DNA from: Cytophagales bacterium
Lineage (GTDB): Bacteria > Bacteroidota > Bacteroidia > Cytophagales > Spirosomataceae
Direction: 5' to 3'
Assembly (NCBI GenBank): GCA_013298125.1
Contig: JAAFJP010000025.1
Span: forward strand, 1 to 64,000
DNA length: 64,000 nucleotides
Part shown: positions 26,783 through 33,689 of the stretch, piece after piece
Position numbering within the stretch: the first letter of the stretch is position 1
How the letters are laid out: every line of letters begins with the position of its first letter
The notes under the pieces: model-generated
The model's database searches: none
Told to the model about the DNA's origin: nothing
The model's input: the letters and a program-made list of their open reading frames with translations, nothing else
Translations under genes and position numbers: made by a program

Positions 26783-27265
26783 TTACTTATCATAAGGCAT
26801 TTCTTCTGGACGTTTGCAAGCCAAAGCCTGAAACTTAGGAAAGGTTAAAAGGTCATTTACAAAGGCATCATCAATACTCAAAGCGTATTTTCTGTGAGAT
26901 AATAAAACTACTGGAATATGCTCTCTATCTTCTTGATTACAAGACAGTTTTCTCTCTATTTTCTTCGTGAAATGTTCTTCTTTAAAATCCTTTATTTCTT
27001 GATTTTTAACGAAAATTAAACGACCTTGTTTCTGTAAACGACTGATAATGGCAGTGATATTTTGCCCTTCTTTGTTGTTATAATTTGAACGATTATATTC
27101 ACCCAATAATTTTTGAGAAACCACCAAATGAGCGTTTGTATCTTCCTCACCTTCTTTGATTTCACGAAACAAAACTAACCAATCTCTCAATTTGATATAC
27201 TCAGGGTCGGCAGGATTTTTGAAACGACTGGCGATGTTATTGTCAATAAAAATATCTTTTTTCAT
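26783..27265 (-). CDS. PIN-like putative nuclease paired with an ATPase
   Basis: 160 aa with features of the PIN nuclease fold: an N-terminal acidic motif (IFIDNNIASRF, D~7), a mid-protein glutamate (SQKLLGEYNRS) and a late acidic pair after a hydrophobic helix (EHIPVVLLSHRKYALSIDDA). PIN proteins cut RNA and often serve as toxins. Its ATG shares one base with the stop of the upstream ATPase gene (TAATG), implying coupled translation. The match was made by eye; no domain search was run. Confidence 0.55.
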   Translation of the reverse strand: MKKDIFIDNNIASRFKNPADPEYIKLRDWLVLFREIKEGEEDTNAHLVVSQKLLGEYNRSNYNNKEGQNITAIISRLQKQGRLIFVKNQEIKDFKEEHFTKKIERKLSCNQEDREHIPVVLLSHRKYALSIDDAFVNDLLTFPKFQALACKRPEEMPYDK

Positions 27266-28605
27266 TAGGCAGAAGCGTATAGTGCAATGTCCATCACATC
27301 CATTTCGTAGGTATCAAAAAAGCCTTGTGGAGCATTTTTAATTTGTCCGTCTGTGGTGAGTTCAATAGCGTAAGTAGTGGTTTTTATTCCGTCGTTTTCC
27401 ATGTAATACAACTTCACATCTTCGGGTTTTAGCTCGCCTTTCACAATCAACAAACGCATCCGATTAATGAGATATTCGCTATGGGTTTCTACGATGTATT
27501 GTTTATCAATCTCTATATCGAAAAGAATATTTCCAGATTCCTCAGCAATCTCATTTACCTTTTTACAAAGATAATCAGCGAATGATGCTTGAATTTTAGG
27601 ATGTAAGTGGATTTCGGGTTGTGATATAACGAAACAAGATTCAAAATACATTTGTAAATCAGCTACAATAATTGGTAAAAACTGGCTAATACCAAATCCT
27701 ACGTCTGTTAAAGAAGCCAATTCACTATTTTCATTTACTTGTACATTTAATTCAAATCGCCCCCCTTTCATTTTGTTAGCTTGAACAGATTTGAAAAGCC
27801 CTATCTCAGTAACTGTCTTTATTAATTCATCAAACATTTCTCTGTCAGATTCCTCCCATTCAATAATTTGGTCTATATATCCTTCACCATTTACACCAAC
27901 TTTTCCAGCTTTGGGCTTCTGATAATAAGTTCTTACGGGAGGTAAACGAAATGAACCGATGTAGTTAAAATTTATGTCATTATACTCATTATCAAGATTA
28001 AAGAATATAAACCTCTTATTAAAAATTGAAAGACAACGATTAAAAAAATGTTCAAATGGTTCATCAATTACACCTGTAATTTCAATTGTTTTCTTAACAT
28101 CTTTATAACTCTCAATAACGATGTCTTTATTATTTTCTTTTAATTCTAAAATATCTTTTGTTGGATATGTACTATATTCACCAATTGTCTCAATGATATC
28201 AACATGATGTTTTCCATTTTCTAACCATATTTTGAAATTTTTAAAATATTCCCCAAATATTTTAATTTCGTTTAGCATTGGCAAATCCGAATCCTTTTTT
28301 TGAATCCAAGAAGTTGAAACAGTTACATTACGAGAATTTTCTAACTTAAATACGATTTCCACATTAAAATTCTCACTCTCCGCCTTCTTCCTCAAAACCT
28401 CATCAAATCCACCCATATTTATCAACTCTCCATTCAAGGCAAAATATTGAGGGAAATATTTACTTTGCATAATGCCCAACAAGGCATAAATCAAGGAGCT
28501 TTTGCCACTACTGTTTGCACCTGTCAGTAGGGTAATTTTTCCGAAATCTATATCCACTTGCTCAAAGCACTTGAAATCTTTTAATGAGAGTGATTTTATT
28601 AGCAT
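27265..28605 (-). CDS. AAA ATPase, DUF3696-like
   Basis: A 446-aa ATPase of the OLD/ABC-like AAA group. It starts MLIKSLSLKDFKCFEQVDID, then Walker A TGANSSGKSS (~residues 29-38). The signature region LTDVGFGISQFLP is followed by Walker B in VISQPEIHLHPKIQ (~residue 335) and the YIVETHSEYLINRM motif typical of DUF3696 proteins. ATPases of this type often gate a nuclease partner in anti-phage systems, and here a PIN-like gene follows with a one-base overlap. Function as a defence module is inferred, not shown. Confidence 0.85.
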   Translation of the reverse strand: MLIKSLSLKDFKCFEQVDIDFGKITLLTGANSSGKSSLIYALLGIMQSKYFPQYFALNGELINMGGFDEVLRKKAESENFNVEIVFKLENSRNVTVSTSWIQKKDSDLPMLNEIKIFGEYFKNFKIWLENGKHHVDIIETIGEYSTYPTKDILELKENNKDIVIESYKDVKKTIEITGVIDEPFEHFFNRCLSIFNKRFIFFNLDNEYNDINFNYIGSFRLPPVRTYYQKPKAGKVGVNGEGYIDQIIEWEESDREMFDELIKTVTEIGLFKSVQANKMKGGRFELNVQVNENSELASLTDVGFGISQFLPIIVADLQMYFESCFVISQPEIHLHPKIQASFADYLCKKVNEIAEESGNILFDIEIDKQYIVETHSEYLINRMRLLIVKGELKPEDVKLYYMENDGIKTTTYAIELTTDGQIKNAPQGFFDTYEMDVMDIALYASA

Positions 28606-28627
28606 TTTTCTATTTTTTTAAACAAAT

Positions 28628-29137
28628 CTACAACCGATATTTCTCCACCAACCAATCCAAAAACCCCTCAGCACAACGACTCACAATTTGGTAAACTTCC
28701 TCAAAATCAGCCGTTTCACCATAATAAGGGTCTGGCACTTCTAAAATAGTTCCCCCTCTGGGGGTTAGGGGGCTTGGATTATCAAATCTCCGATACAAAA
28801 AACAAGTTTCTTCGGGTTGTGTAATGCCTACGGAACGATTACTGATGGATTGGATATTTTCCATGTTATAATTGTCCATCGCCACTACATAATCAAATAC
28901 TGAAAAGTCCTCACCATTGAGTTTTCTACACTTGTGCGTAAGCGTAAGCCCATGTGAATCAGCGTTTTGGCGTGTACGTCTGTCGGGTAAGTCGCCTATG
29001 TGATAAGCGTGTGTAGCGGCAGAATCGCATTGAATTTCTCTTTGTAAATTTCTCAACTTGACCGCACGGCGAAATGTCTCCTCCGCAATTGGCGAGCGAC
29101 AAATGTTTCCAGTACAGACGAATAAGATTTTTAGCAT
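28628..29137 (-). CDS. Low-molecular-weight protein tyrosine phosphatase
   Basis: 169 aa. The N-terminal P-loop VCTGNICRSP (C-X5-R) and the late general acid in DPYYGE are intact, so it should be an active LMW-PTP, removing phosphate from tyrosine in small proteins. Between FDN and ILEVPDPYYG lies an unusual insertion, PSPLTPRGGT, encoded by a palindrome rich in C and G. This is another translated repeat, here just ahead of the acid loop. Length without it is normal. Confidence 0.9.
   Translation of the reverse strand: MLKILFVCTGNICRSPIAEETFRRAVKLRNLQREIQCDSAATHAYHIGDLPDRRTRQNADSHGLTLTHKCRKLNGEDFSVFDYVVAMDNYNMENIQSISNRSVGITQPEETCFLYRRFDNPSPLTPRGGTILEVPDPYYGETADFEEVYQIVSRCAEGFLDWLVEKYRL
28752..28776. 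repeat. Short palindromic repeat inside the phosphatase gene
   Basis: CCCCCTCTGGGGGTTAGGGGG encloses CCCCC/GGGGG complementary tracts; it is translated as SPLTPRGG. It resembles the C-rich TPSPSPTERG repeat family by composition and protein product. Confidence 0.55.
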
Positions 29138-29140
29138 TTT

Positions 29141-29246
29141 AGGGATTGGGTAATTAGGGATTGGGTAATTGGGGATTAGTCAGTAAGGATGTATATTGTC
29201 TTTACACTCAATCCCTAATTACCTAATCCCCAATTACTCAATCCCT
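29141..29246. repeat. Inverted repeat, GGGATTAGG family, second copy
   Basis: AGGGATTGGGTAATTAGGG-type units are mirrored by CCTAATCCCCAATTACTCAA-type units. It fills the gap between the FtsB-like gene and the phosphatase gene. Same family as 20991-21108. Confidence 0.7.
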
Positions 29247-29553
29247 ATTTCTCCAAAGGTTGATTATCCTCATCCACAATCACAAAAATCTCTTCTTGTG
29301 GTTTTTTCATGAGGTATTTTTCACGGGCGAATTTTTCTACTAATTTCTTATTTCCCATCACCTCAATTCGCTCTTTTTCTACTTCTTTTATTTTCTGGAC
29401 GTAATACTTTTTCTCATCCTCTAAACGCCCCAATTCACGATACATTTTGATTTGCGTCCAGACATCATTGACATCAAAAAACAACATCCACACCAACAAA
29501 CCTGTGAAAGTGAGGGTATAAAAACGGTATTTGTGCAAGAGTAGGTCTTTCAT
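29245..29553 (-). CDS. FtsB/DivIC-family septum protein
   Basis: A 102-aa bitopic protein: a membrane helix (FYTLTFTGLLVWMLFF, residues ~11-26), a coiled coil (ELGRLEDEKKYYVQKIKEVE) and the conserved C-terminal pattern FAREKYLMKKPQEEIFVI. This layout is typical of FtsB/DivIC proteins, which join FtsL and FtsI at the septum. It is encoded about 20 kb from the ftsL/ftsI group. Its last bases overlap a dispersed repeat. Confidence 0.88.
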   Translation of the reverse strand: MKDLLLHKYRFYTLTFTGLLVWMLFFDVNDVWTQIKMYRELGRLEDEKKYYVQKIKEVEKERIEVMGNKKLVEKFAREKYLMKKPQEEIFVIVDEDNQPLEK

Positions 29554-29942
29554 TGTGATTAATTTATATAGGACAAATATAGTGGATTTTAGCCGTTTTT
29601 TATCAATTGTTTTAACGAGTTTTTTGATGACGATTCTCCGTAGTAGAGGACACTTAGACTTATCGTGTATTCATCGGTAAATGCTTGAAGAACATGACTT
29701 GATGGTTAAAGATAACAGGCTATAAAGCCCAACGTTATATTTCTTATCGGGGTCGCCCGTACGGTTCAATTAGCAAGAGTTTTGGATAGTGTTGATTATG
29801 AAGAGTTTAACAAGTTAAATGATTCTTCTGAATCTAAATAAAAAATAGAAGATTTAAAGAAGGAGAGTCAGTACTTGTTGTCACAATTTAGTAGAGAAGA
29901 AAAGGAAATAAATTTGAATCCAAATTAGACATCATTAAAAAT

Positions 29943-30152
29943 CGACAAACGACCATGGGAATAGAAGAATTTGTATTAGACCGTGAAAGACGGGTTGGAA
30001 GGAAAGAAGGCATGGAAGAAGTAAAAAATGAACGAAATATATTTTATATAACCAACCTCTTAACTCAAACTGATTGTTCTGATGAAAAAATAGCTTCGTT
30101 AATGGATATAGATATTGAATTTGTAAGAAAGATAAAAGCAACATTATCCTAA
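29943..30152 (+). pseudogene. Remnant of an Rpn-like PD-(D/E)XK nuclease gene
   Basis: The 65 residues from 29955 (GIEEFVLDRERR, then EGMEEV, TDCSDEKIASLMDIDIEFVR) match the C-terminal end of the intact nuclease at 41906-42850 (GLEEFVLDRAKR, FSDEKIATLVGVDVSFVK). The nuclease core is absent. Bases 29760-29842 also hold a short coding-like stretch (VQLARVLDSVDYEEFNKLND, then a stop) from an unrecognised source. The 390 bases upstream contain no intact gene, so this gap looks like eroded former gene sequence. Confidence 0.65.
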
Positions 30153-30197
30153 ATATTTAAAGGGTGCTTATCATTTCATAAACACCCCTTAAATATT
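30152..30197. terminator. Bidirectional terminator
   Basis: AATATTTAA-GGGTG mirrored by CACCC-TTAAATATT forms an A/T-flanked hairpin between the convergent nuclease remnant and the DinB-like gene. Confidence 0.65.
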
Positions 30198-30198
30198 A

Positions 30199-30765
30199 CT
30201 AATCCTCATAAAACTCCCCCTCAATCTTCTCCATCTGTATCGAATGCCTTGTAATGTGCATGGCTAAGAAATAGATATATTGATACACATCTATTTTTCC
30301 TAACTGATTGACAGTCATTGTTATTTTGTACAAAACACCTTCTCCATTTGGCATTTCGTCCAAATAATTTAGGCACTGATTTTTCTGGAAATTTAGATTT
30401 TCTGATATTTCATTTAAACTCATTACCCCCGTAGGTATCATGTGTTCAGGACGATTCCAAATGAATGATTTATGCTTTCCAATTCCTTTTAAATTTTCAT
30501 TCATAAAATCATAATTCTTTAATTCTGATTCCAAATCAAGGTTATTGATGTTTTTTAAGGCTTTTTGATAACCTTTTTCAATCAATTTTAGAAGGAAATG
30601 ATTGGTTAAATAAATATGTTCTAAGATTTCAAAAATCGTCCAGCCATCATTTTGAGGACGATAGTTTTGTAAATGGGTATCTTTTTCTAACCACCTTTCA
30701 GTATTTGAAAATGACTGATTTATTTCTTCTCGGATTGAGTTTATTTGTACATAAATGTTGTTCAT
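30199..30765 (-). CDS. DinB-superfamily protein
   Basis: 188 aa with the four-helix DinB pattern: WTIFEILEHIYLTNHFLLKL in the second helix (His ~residue 50) and YFLAMHITRHSIQMEKIE near the C-terminus, supplying further histidines of the metal site. DinB-like proteins bind a divalent metal and include thiol-dependent transferases; the reaction of this one is unknown. It stands 3' of the Ro60 gene on the same strand, separated by a palindromic repeat. Confidence 0.75.
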   Translation of the reverse strand: MNNIYVQINSIREEINQSFSNTERWLEKDTHLQNYRPQNDGWTIFEILEHIYLTNHFLLKLIEKGYQKALKNINNLDLESELKNYDFMNENLKGIGKHKSFIWNRPEHMIPTGVMSLNEISENLNFQKNQCLNYLDEMPNGEGVLYKITMTVNQLGKIDVYQYIYFLAMHITRHSIQMEKIEGEFYED

Positions 30766-30784
30766 TTTATTTATTTGGAAATGA

Positions 30785-30813
30785 GTAGAGACAAGGCAAT
30801 GCCTTGTCTCTAC
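30785..30813. repeat. Palindromic repeat, GTAGRGRC family
   Basis: GTAGAGACAAGGCA and its perfect mirror meet around one central base. It lies in the gap between the Ro60 gene and the DinB-like gene. Confidence 0.8.
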
Positions 30814-30824
30814 GGATTCGGTTA

Positions 30825-32345
30825 CTAAACCTCCATCCCCTCAATCACCCCAACGGCATTACTCCCATCTTCAATGGCTGAGAGAATATCAAAAACTTTG
30901 TCTGACCATCCTGCAATCAAGAAAACGCTTTGGTTTTCGACTACGTTGATGGGCGTTGTGCCATAACCTGCCAAGTCGAACAAGTACAATTTGGCGTTTG
31001 GATTGATGGCTTGATATTGCCTCCAGACGGTCTGTATCGAGTTTCCGCCTTGACTATTCCACAATTGACAGTCGGTAAAAATCATAATTTTATCTACTTC
31101 CTGACGACGGTTTATCAAATTTTGTATCACCAAATGTCCGTTGGTCGAGTAGCCCACTTCGCCCTCACGACGGCGATATTCTTCGACATTGGACAAAATA
31201 TTGCTCTTCGGCATATTGATAATTTTCCAAGTATCGCCAAACATCCCCGTTACCACATTATCGCAACGGTTTTGAAGCAACATCGCCAACATCAAGCCAA
31301 TATCGAAGTTTTGGACTACGCTTTTTGGAGAAATATTGGTCTGCATCGAACCCGAAACGTCAGTCGCAATCACGACCCGAGTTTGAGTATCGAATCCACG
31401 AATATTGGCGGCTGAATGTTGTACTGCCAACTCCAAAGCACTCAAAATATTACCCACACGTCCGCTGTTCAAACGCTTTACTTCACGGTATGCCGACAAA
31501 AATCGGAAAGGGAATTGTTTTGAATTGGCAACGGCACGGGCGTTGCTCAATGTGGCACAAACCTTCTCGATGGCTTCTTGGCTCACGTTGGCTTCGATGA
31601 TGTTACGCAGGTTTCGCAACATTGCCATATAACCCAATTTGCCATCCATAATCAAACTTTCCCAAGCCTGCGTTTTGGCTTCGATTTTACCATTTTCATT
31701 CTCAAAATCGTTTTGCCCAACCGCTGACAAAGTAGTTTCCCACGTTTCGGCAGTTTTCAATTCGTCTTTGGCTATCTTGTTGAAAATCAATTGTTGAGCC
31801 TCATCTTTTGCCTTTGGGTGTACCAAAAACAAAGCATCTTTCAACTTTACTGCCGTGTTTGGGCGGTTGTATTTCGAGAATTGGTATTCGTCAAAACGGT
31901 TGAAGGCATCGCCCAAACCTTTCTGAATTTGTTTCGACAAACGGTTCAATTTTTTGACTTCTTTTCGTTGATTTGCCAATTGATAATACGCCAATAACTC
32001 AGTGATTTCGTCGGCACGTTGTACCACACGACCTACGGCACGACTCACCAAATTGTCCCCTTGGTGGATTTTGGCAAGTTCCGTCACCAAGACCAAAGGC
32101 ATCGAACGCATATACATACGCTCACGGGCATACACCGCCAATTTTGCCACAAATTGTGGGTCATTTTTACGGATTAATTCCTGAATACGAACCAATCGGG
32201 CATCTGTTTTTTCGTAAAAAGTATCTGACAATGAACTCGTTACGACAGAAGTGTATAATTCTAAGGCGGATGTCATACGAAAGGCTGTTGCTCCTTCGTA
32301 GTTTTTTACTTCTGATTTTTGTTTGTTAAAGATGTTGAATTTCAT
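30825..32345 (-). CDS. Ro60/Rsr RNA-binding protein (TROVE and vWA domains)
   Basis: 506 aa from the ATG at 32345. Residues ~20-310 form the TROVE HEAT-repeat ring and residues ~323-500 a vWA domain with the MIDAS motif DVSGS (329-333). Bacterial Ro60/Rsr binds Y RNAs, which tether it to partners such as PNPase or control access to its central hole, for RNA quality control. The open frame continues 35 codons upstream, but those codons translate a palindromic repeat, so the internal start is chosen. An array of tRNAs and five Y-like RNAs lies upstream on the same strand, giving unusually strong context. Confidence 0.93.
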   Translation of the reverse strand: MKFNIFNKQKSEVKNYEGATAFRMTSALELYTSVVTSSLSDTFYEKTDARLVRIQELIRKNDPQFVAKLAVYARERMYMRSMPLVLVTELAKIHQGDNLVSRAVGRVVQRADEITELLAYYQLANQRKEVKKLNRLSKQIQKGLGDAFNRFDEYQFSKYNRPNTAVKLKDALFLVHPKAKDEAQQLIFNKIAKDELKTAETWETTLSAVGQNDFENENGKIEAKTQAWESLIMDGKLGYMAMLRNLRNIIEANVSQEAIEKVCATLSNARAVANSKQFPFRFLSAYREVKRLNSGRVGNILSALELAVQHSAANIRGFDTQTRVVIATDVSGSMQTNISPKSVVQNFDIGLMLAMLLQNRCDNVVTGMFGDTWKIINMPKSNILSNVEEYRRREGEVGYSTNGHLVIQNLINRRQEVDKIMIFTDCQLWNSQGGNSIQTVWRQYQAINPNAKLYLFDLAGYGTTPINVVENQSVFLIAGWSDKVFDILSAIEDGSNAVGVIEGMEV

Positions 32346-32390
32346 GGTTGAAAATTTGTTTATGGAAATTGTAAGGTTAAGTTTGGGTAT

Positions 32391-32487
32391 GTAGGGACGA
32401 ATAGTATTCGTCCATCGCTGTACTGTTGTGGACGAATAGCATTCGTCCATCGCTGTACTGTTGTGGACGAATGCTATTCGTCCCTAC
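32391..32487. repeat. Tandem palindromic repeat before the Ro60 gene
   Basis: GGACGAATAGTATTCGTCC palindromes recur with a 35-base period (starts at 32395, 32430, 32465) joined by ATCGCTGTACTGTTGT. The block begins GTAGGGAC and ends GTCCCTAC, like the GTAGRGRC family. It lies between the start of the Ro60 gene and tRNA-Asn. Confidence 0.85.
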
Positions 32488-32565
32488 TAATACATCTTTT
32501 ACAAATTCCTTTCACTACGCCATCTTGAAGATATTTCAAGAGGAAAATTTAGGTATCAAATTTTG

Positions 32566-32637
32566 AGGACTGAGGTGGTATCGAACCACCGACCAACTCG
32601 TTAACAGCGAGTCGCTCTACCTCTGAGCTATCAGTCC
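32566..32637 (-). tRNA. tRNA-Asn(GTT)
   Basis: A full cloverleaf: acceptor GGACTGA/TCAGTCC, D arm GCTC-AGAGGTA-GAGC, anticodon stem ACTCG with loop CTGTTAA, T arm GGTGG-TTCGATA-CCACC. No CCA is encoded. It is the last RNA of the array before the Ro60 gene. Confidence 0.9.
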
Positions 32638-32646
32638 ACGGTTACA

Positions 32647-32765
32647 GGGCAAAAAACGATGAGAGAAATGATGCTCTATCCACTTGAGCTACTCTGTTTT
32701 AGAGGTAGGATTCGAACCTACAACCTTCCGATTAAAAGTCGAAGTATCTCTCATCTACGGCACCC
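32647..32765 (-). ncRNA. Y-RNA-like RNA 5 with permuted tRNA-Lys-like body
   Basis: Read on the minus strand: outer stem GGG/CCC, internal loop UGCCGUA opposite GUUUUUUG, and inner stem GAUGAGAG/CUCUCAUC (32748-32755 with 32658-32665). The body carries tRNA arms in permuted order: anticodon arm UUCGA-CUUUUAA-UCGGA (anticodon UUU), T arm GUAGG-UUCGAAU-CCUAC, a short acceptor hairpin CUCU-AAAAC-AGAG, then D arm GCUC-AAGUGGAUA-GAGC. The tRNA is thus opened between D and anticodon arms and its acceptor is closed. The scaffold is shared by five units here, and a Ro60 gene follows, which supports a YrlA-type Y RNA. Confidence 0.75.
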
Positions 32766-32769
32766 GCAG

Positions 32770-32842
32770 TTTCCCCAGAAGGACTCGAACCTTCGACTTT
32801 CACATTAAAAGTGTGAAGCTCTACCAACTGAGCTATGAGGAA
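32770..32842 (-). tRNA. tRNA-Lys(TTT)
   Basis: Complete fold: acceptor TTCCTCA/TGGGGAA with one wobble, D arm GCTC-AGTTGGTA-GAGC, anticodon stem TCACA with loop CTTTTAA, T arm GAAGG-TTCGAGT-CCTTC. It lies between Y-like RNAs 4 and 5, with gaps of 10 and 4 bases. Confidence 0.92.
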
Positions 32843-32852
32843 ATATAAAAAA

Positions 32853-32972
32853 TAAGGGTTAAAATCGAAAAGAGTACAAAAAACGGAAGGACTCGAACCT
32901 TCTACCTTCAAGTTATTAGCCTGACATTCTAACCAGATGAATTACGAAGTAACTCTGTTCTACGACACCTCA
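32853..32972 (-). ncRNA. Y-RNA-like RNA 4 carrying tRNA-Ile(AAT) in normal order
   Basis: The scaffold (outer UGAGG/CCUUA, inner GAACAGAG/CUCUUUUC with one mismatch, loop GUCGUA opposite GAUUUUAA) continues into UUACUUCG. The body has the arms in ordinary order: D arm AUUC-AUCUGGUUA-GAAU, anticodon arm UCAGG-CUAAUAA-CUUGA (AAU), T arm GAAGG-UUCGAGU-CCUUC. A GAGU(U)AC/GUACUC pairing replaces the normal acceptor, so the Y stem grows out of the acceptor position. An AAU anticodon is unusual for a bacterial tRNA-Ile (normally GAU), favouring a mimic over a working tRNA. Confidence 0.65.
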
Positions 32973-32977
32973 TTTAG

Positions 32978-33049
32978 TAACCAAGAATGGACTCGAACCA
33001 TTATCCTCAGAATCAAAGTCTGGCATCCTAACCTTTGGACGACTTGGCA
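32978..33049 (-). tRNA. tRNA-Gln(TTG)
   Basis: Acceptor TGCCAAG/CTTGGTT (six pairs), D arm with GTCC...GGAT, anticodon loop CTTTGAT on a short CAGA/TCTG stem, T arm ATGG-TTCGAGT-CCAT. The first acceptor pair is a mismatch. It sits between Y-like RNAs 3 and 4. Confidence 0.85.
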
Positions 33050-33064
33050 ATTTTGGTAAAATAA

Positions 33065-33196
33065 TCAAGGTAAAAATCGATAAGAGTAACGGGGCAAGTC
33101 ATTGCCAGAATCGAACGGGATAGCCTTACCGATTTTACGATTTCGCTATTCCTCCCCTAAATTGTTGACGAAGTATCTCTCATCTACGGCACTTGA
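33065..33196 (-). ncRNA. Y-RNA-like RNA 3, degenerate tRNA-like body
   Basis: The shared scaffold is clear: outer UCAAG/CUUGA, inner GAUGAGAG/CUCUUAUC (a G-U in place of G-C, compensatory against unit 5), loop UGCCGUA opposite GAUUUUUAC, then AUACUUCG. The body shows a hairpin GGCAA-UGAC-UUGCC in acceptor position, a T-loop-like UUCGAUU and an AUAGC/GCUAU stem, but D and anticodon arms cannot be assigned with confidence. It is most likely a diverged tRNA mimic. Confidence 0.6.
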
Positions 33197-33201
33197 AATT
33201 G

Positions 33202-33276
33202 TCTGGGTAGAGAGATTCGAACTCCCGAAAACGTGTATCCAAAACACGCCCGTATATCCATCTGCGGAACACCCAG
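33202..33276 (-). tRNA. tRNA-Pro(TGG), copy 2
   Basis: Acceptor CTGGGTG/TACCCAG, anticodon stem CGTGT/ACACG with loop TTTGGAT, T arm GGGAG-TTCGAAT-CTCTC. It is identical to copy 1 except for one base that makes the anticodon stem fully paired here. The two copies and their flanks look like a local duplication. Confidence 0.88.
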
Positions 33277-33284
33277 TTTAAAAT

Positions 33285-33512
33285 AATCAAGGCTAAAAGC
33301 GAGAAAAGAAATGCTCTTTTTGAGCGTCGTTCTTATCCGTTTTGGACGGACAGTGAACCGATAATTCGACATCTCAGAGAGACTTGCATTCTGAAAATCA
33401 GAACATTTTACCCTGTTGGTTTTTAACCCAACTTCACTTGCTCAGTCGCCTGAGTTACGCTACCTTAGGACCGTTATATTTACGAAGTATCTCTTCTCTA
33501 CGGCACTTGATT
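33285..33512 (-). ncRNA. Y-RNA-like RNA 2 with a 23S rRNA helix-69-like insert
   Basis: At 228 nt it is the largest unit. Scaffold: outer AAUCAAG/CUUGAUU (7 bp), inner GAGAAGAG/CUUUUCUC (covaries with the other units), loop UGCCGUA opposite GCUUUUAGC. After AUACUU, positions 33484-33458 match the 23S rRNA helix 69 and its 3' flank at 26 of 27 bases, with an exact core UAACGGUCCUAAGGUAGCG. A row of short hairpins follows (CUCAG-GCGA-CUGAG, GUUGG/CCAAC, UCCGU-CCAAA-ACGGA, GCUC-AAAAA-GAGC). The last two resemble a closed acceptor and a reduced D arm. Confidence 0.65.
33458..33484 (-). other. 23S rRNA helix 69-like segment
   Basis: The minus-strand 27-mer starts CGTAAATATAACGG and ends in GGTAGCG. 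It differs from the E. coli-type 23S sequence (recalled, not searched) only at the base equivalent to C1914. This universally conserved segment contacts tRNA and the 30S decoding region in ribosomes. It lies inside a Y-RNA-like unit, with no rRNA gene around it. Confidence 0.85.
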
Positions 33513-33516
33513 ATTG

Positions 33517-33591
33517 TCTGGGTAGAGAGATTCGAACTCCCGAAAACGTATATCCAAAACACGCCCGTATATCCATCTGCGGAACACCCAG
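33517..33591 (-). tRNA. tRNA-Pro(TGG), copy 1
   Basis: As copy 2, with one G-U in the anticodon stem (CGTGT/ATACG). Discriminator A, no encoded CCA. It lies 4 bases ahead of Y-like RNA 2. Confidence 0.88.
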
Positions 33592-33603
33592 TTTGAAAAA
33601 ATG

Positions 33604-33675
33604 CGGAACATACGGGACTTGAACCCGTTTCGCTACCGTGACAGGGCAGCATAATAACCCATATACCAATGTTCC
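33604..33675 (-). tRNA. tRNA-Asp(GTC)
   Basis: Acceptor GGAACAT/ATGTTCC is perfect. The anticodon stem CTGCC/GGTAG has loop CTGTCAC, and the T arm is ACGGG-TTCAAGT-CCCGT. The D arm is A/T-rich and weak. Discriminator G, as expected for Asp. Confidence 0.9.
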
Positions 33676-33689
33676 ATTTAATTGATGAT

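Noticed and set aside
32346-32450. N-terminal extension of the Ro60 frame
   Set aside because: The 35 extra codons translate a palindromic tandem repeat, and the ATG at 32345 gives the usual Ro60 length.
32391-32487. CRISPR array
   Set aside because: The units are palindromic, spaced at 35 bases with near-identical linkers; there are no unique spacers and no cas genes.
33458-33484. Part of a real 23S rRNA gene or a homing endonuclease target
   Set aside because: Only 27 bases match. No flanking rRNA sequence and no endonuclease gene are present.
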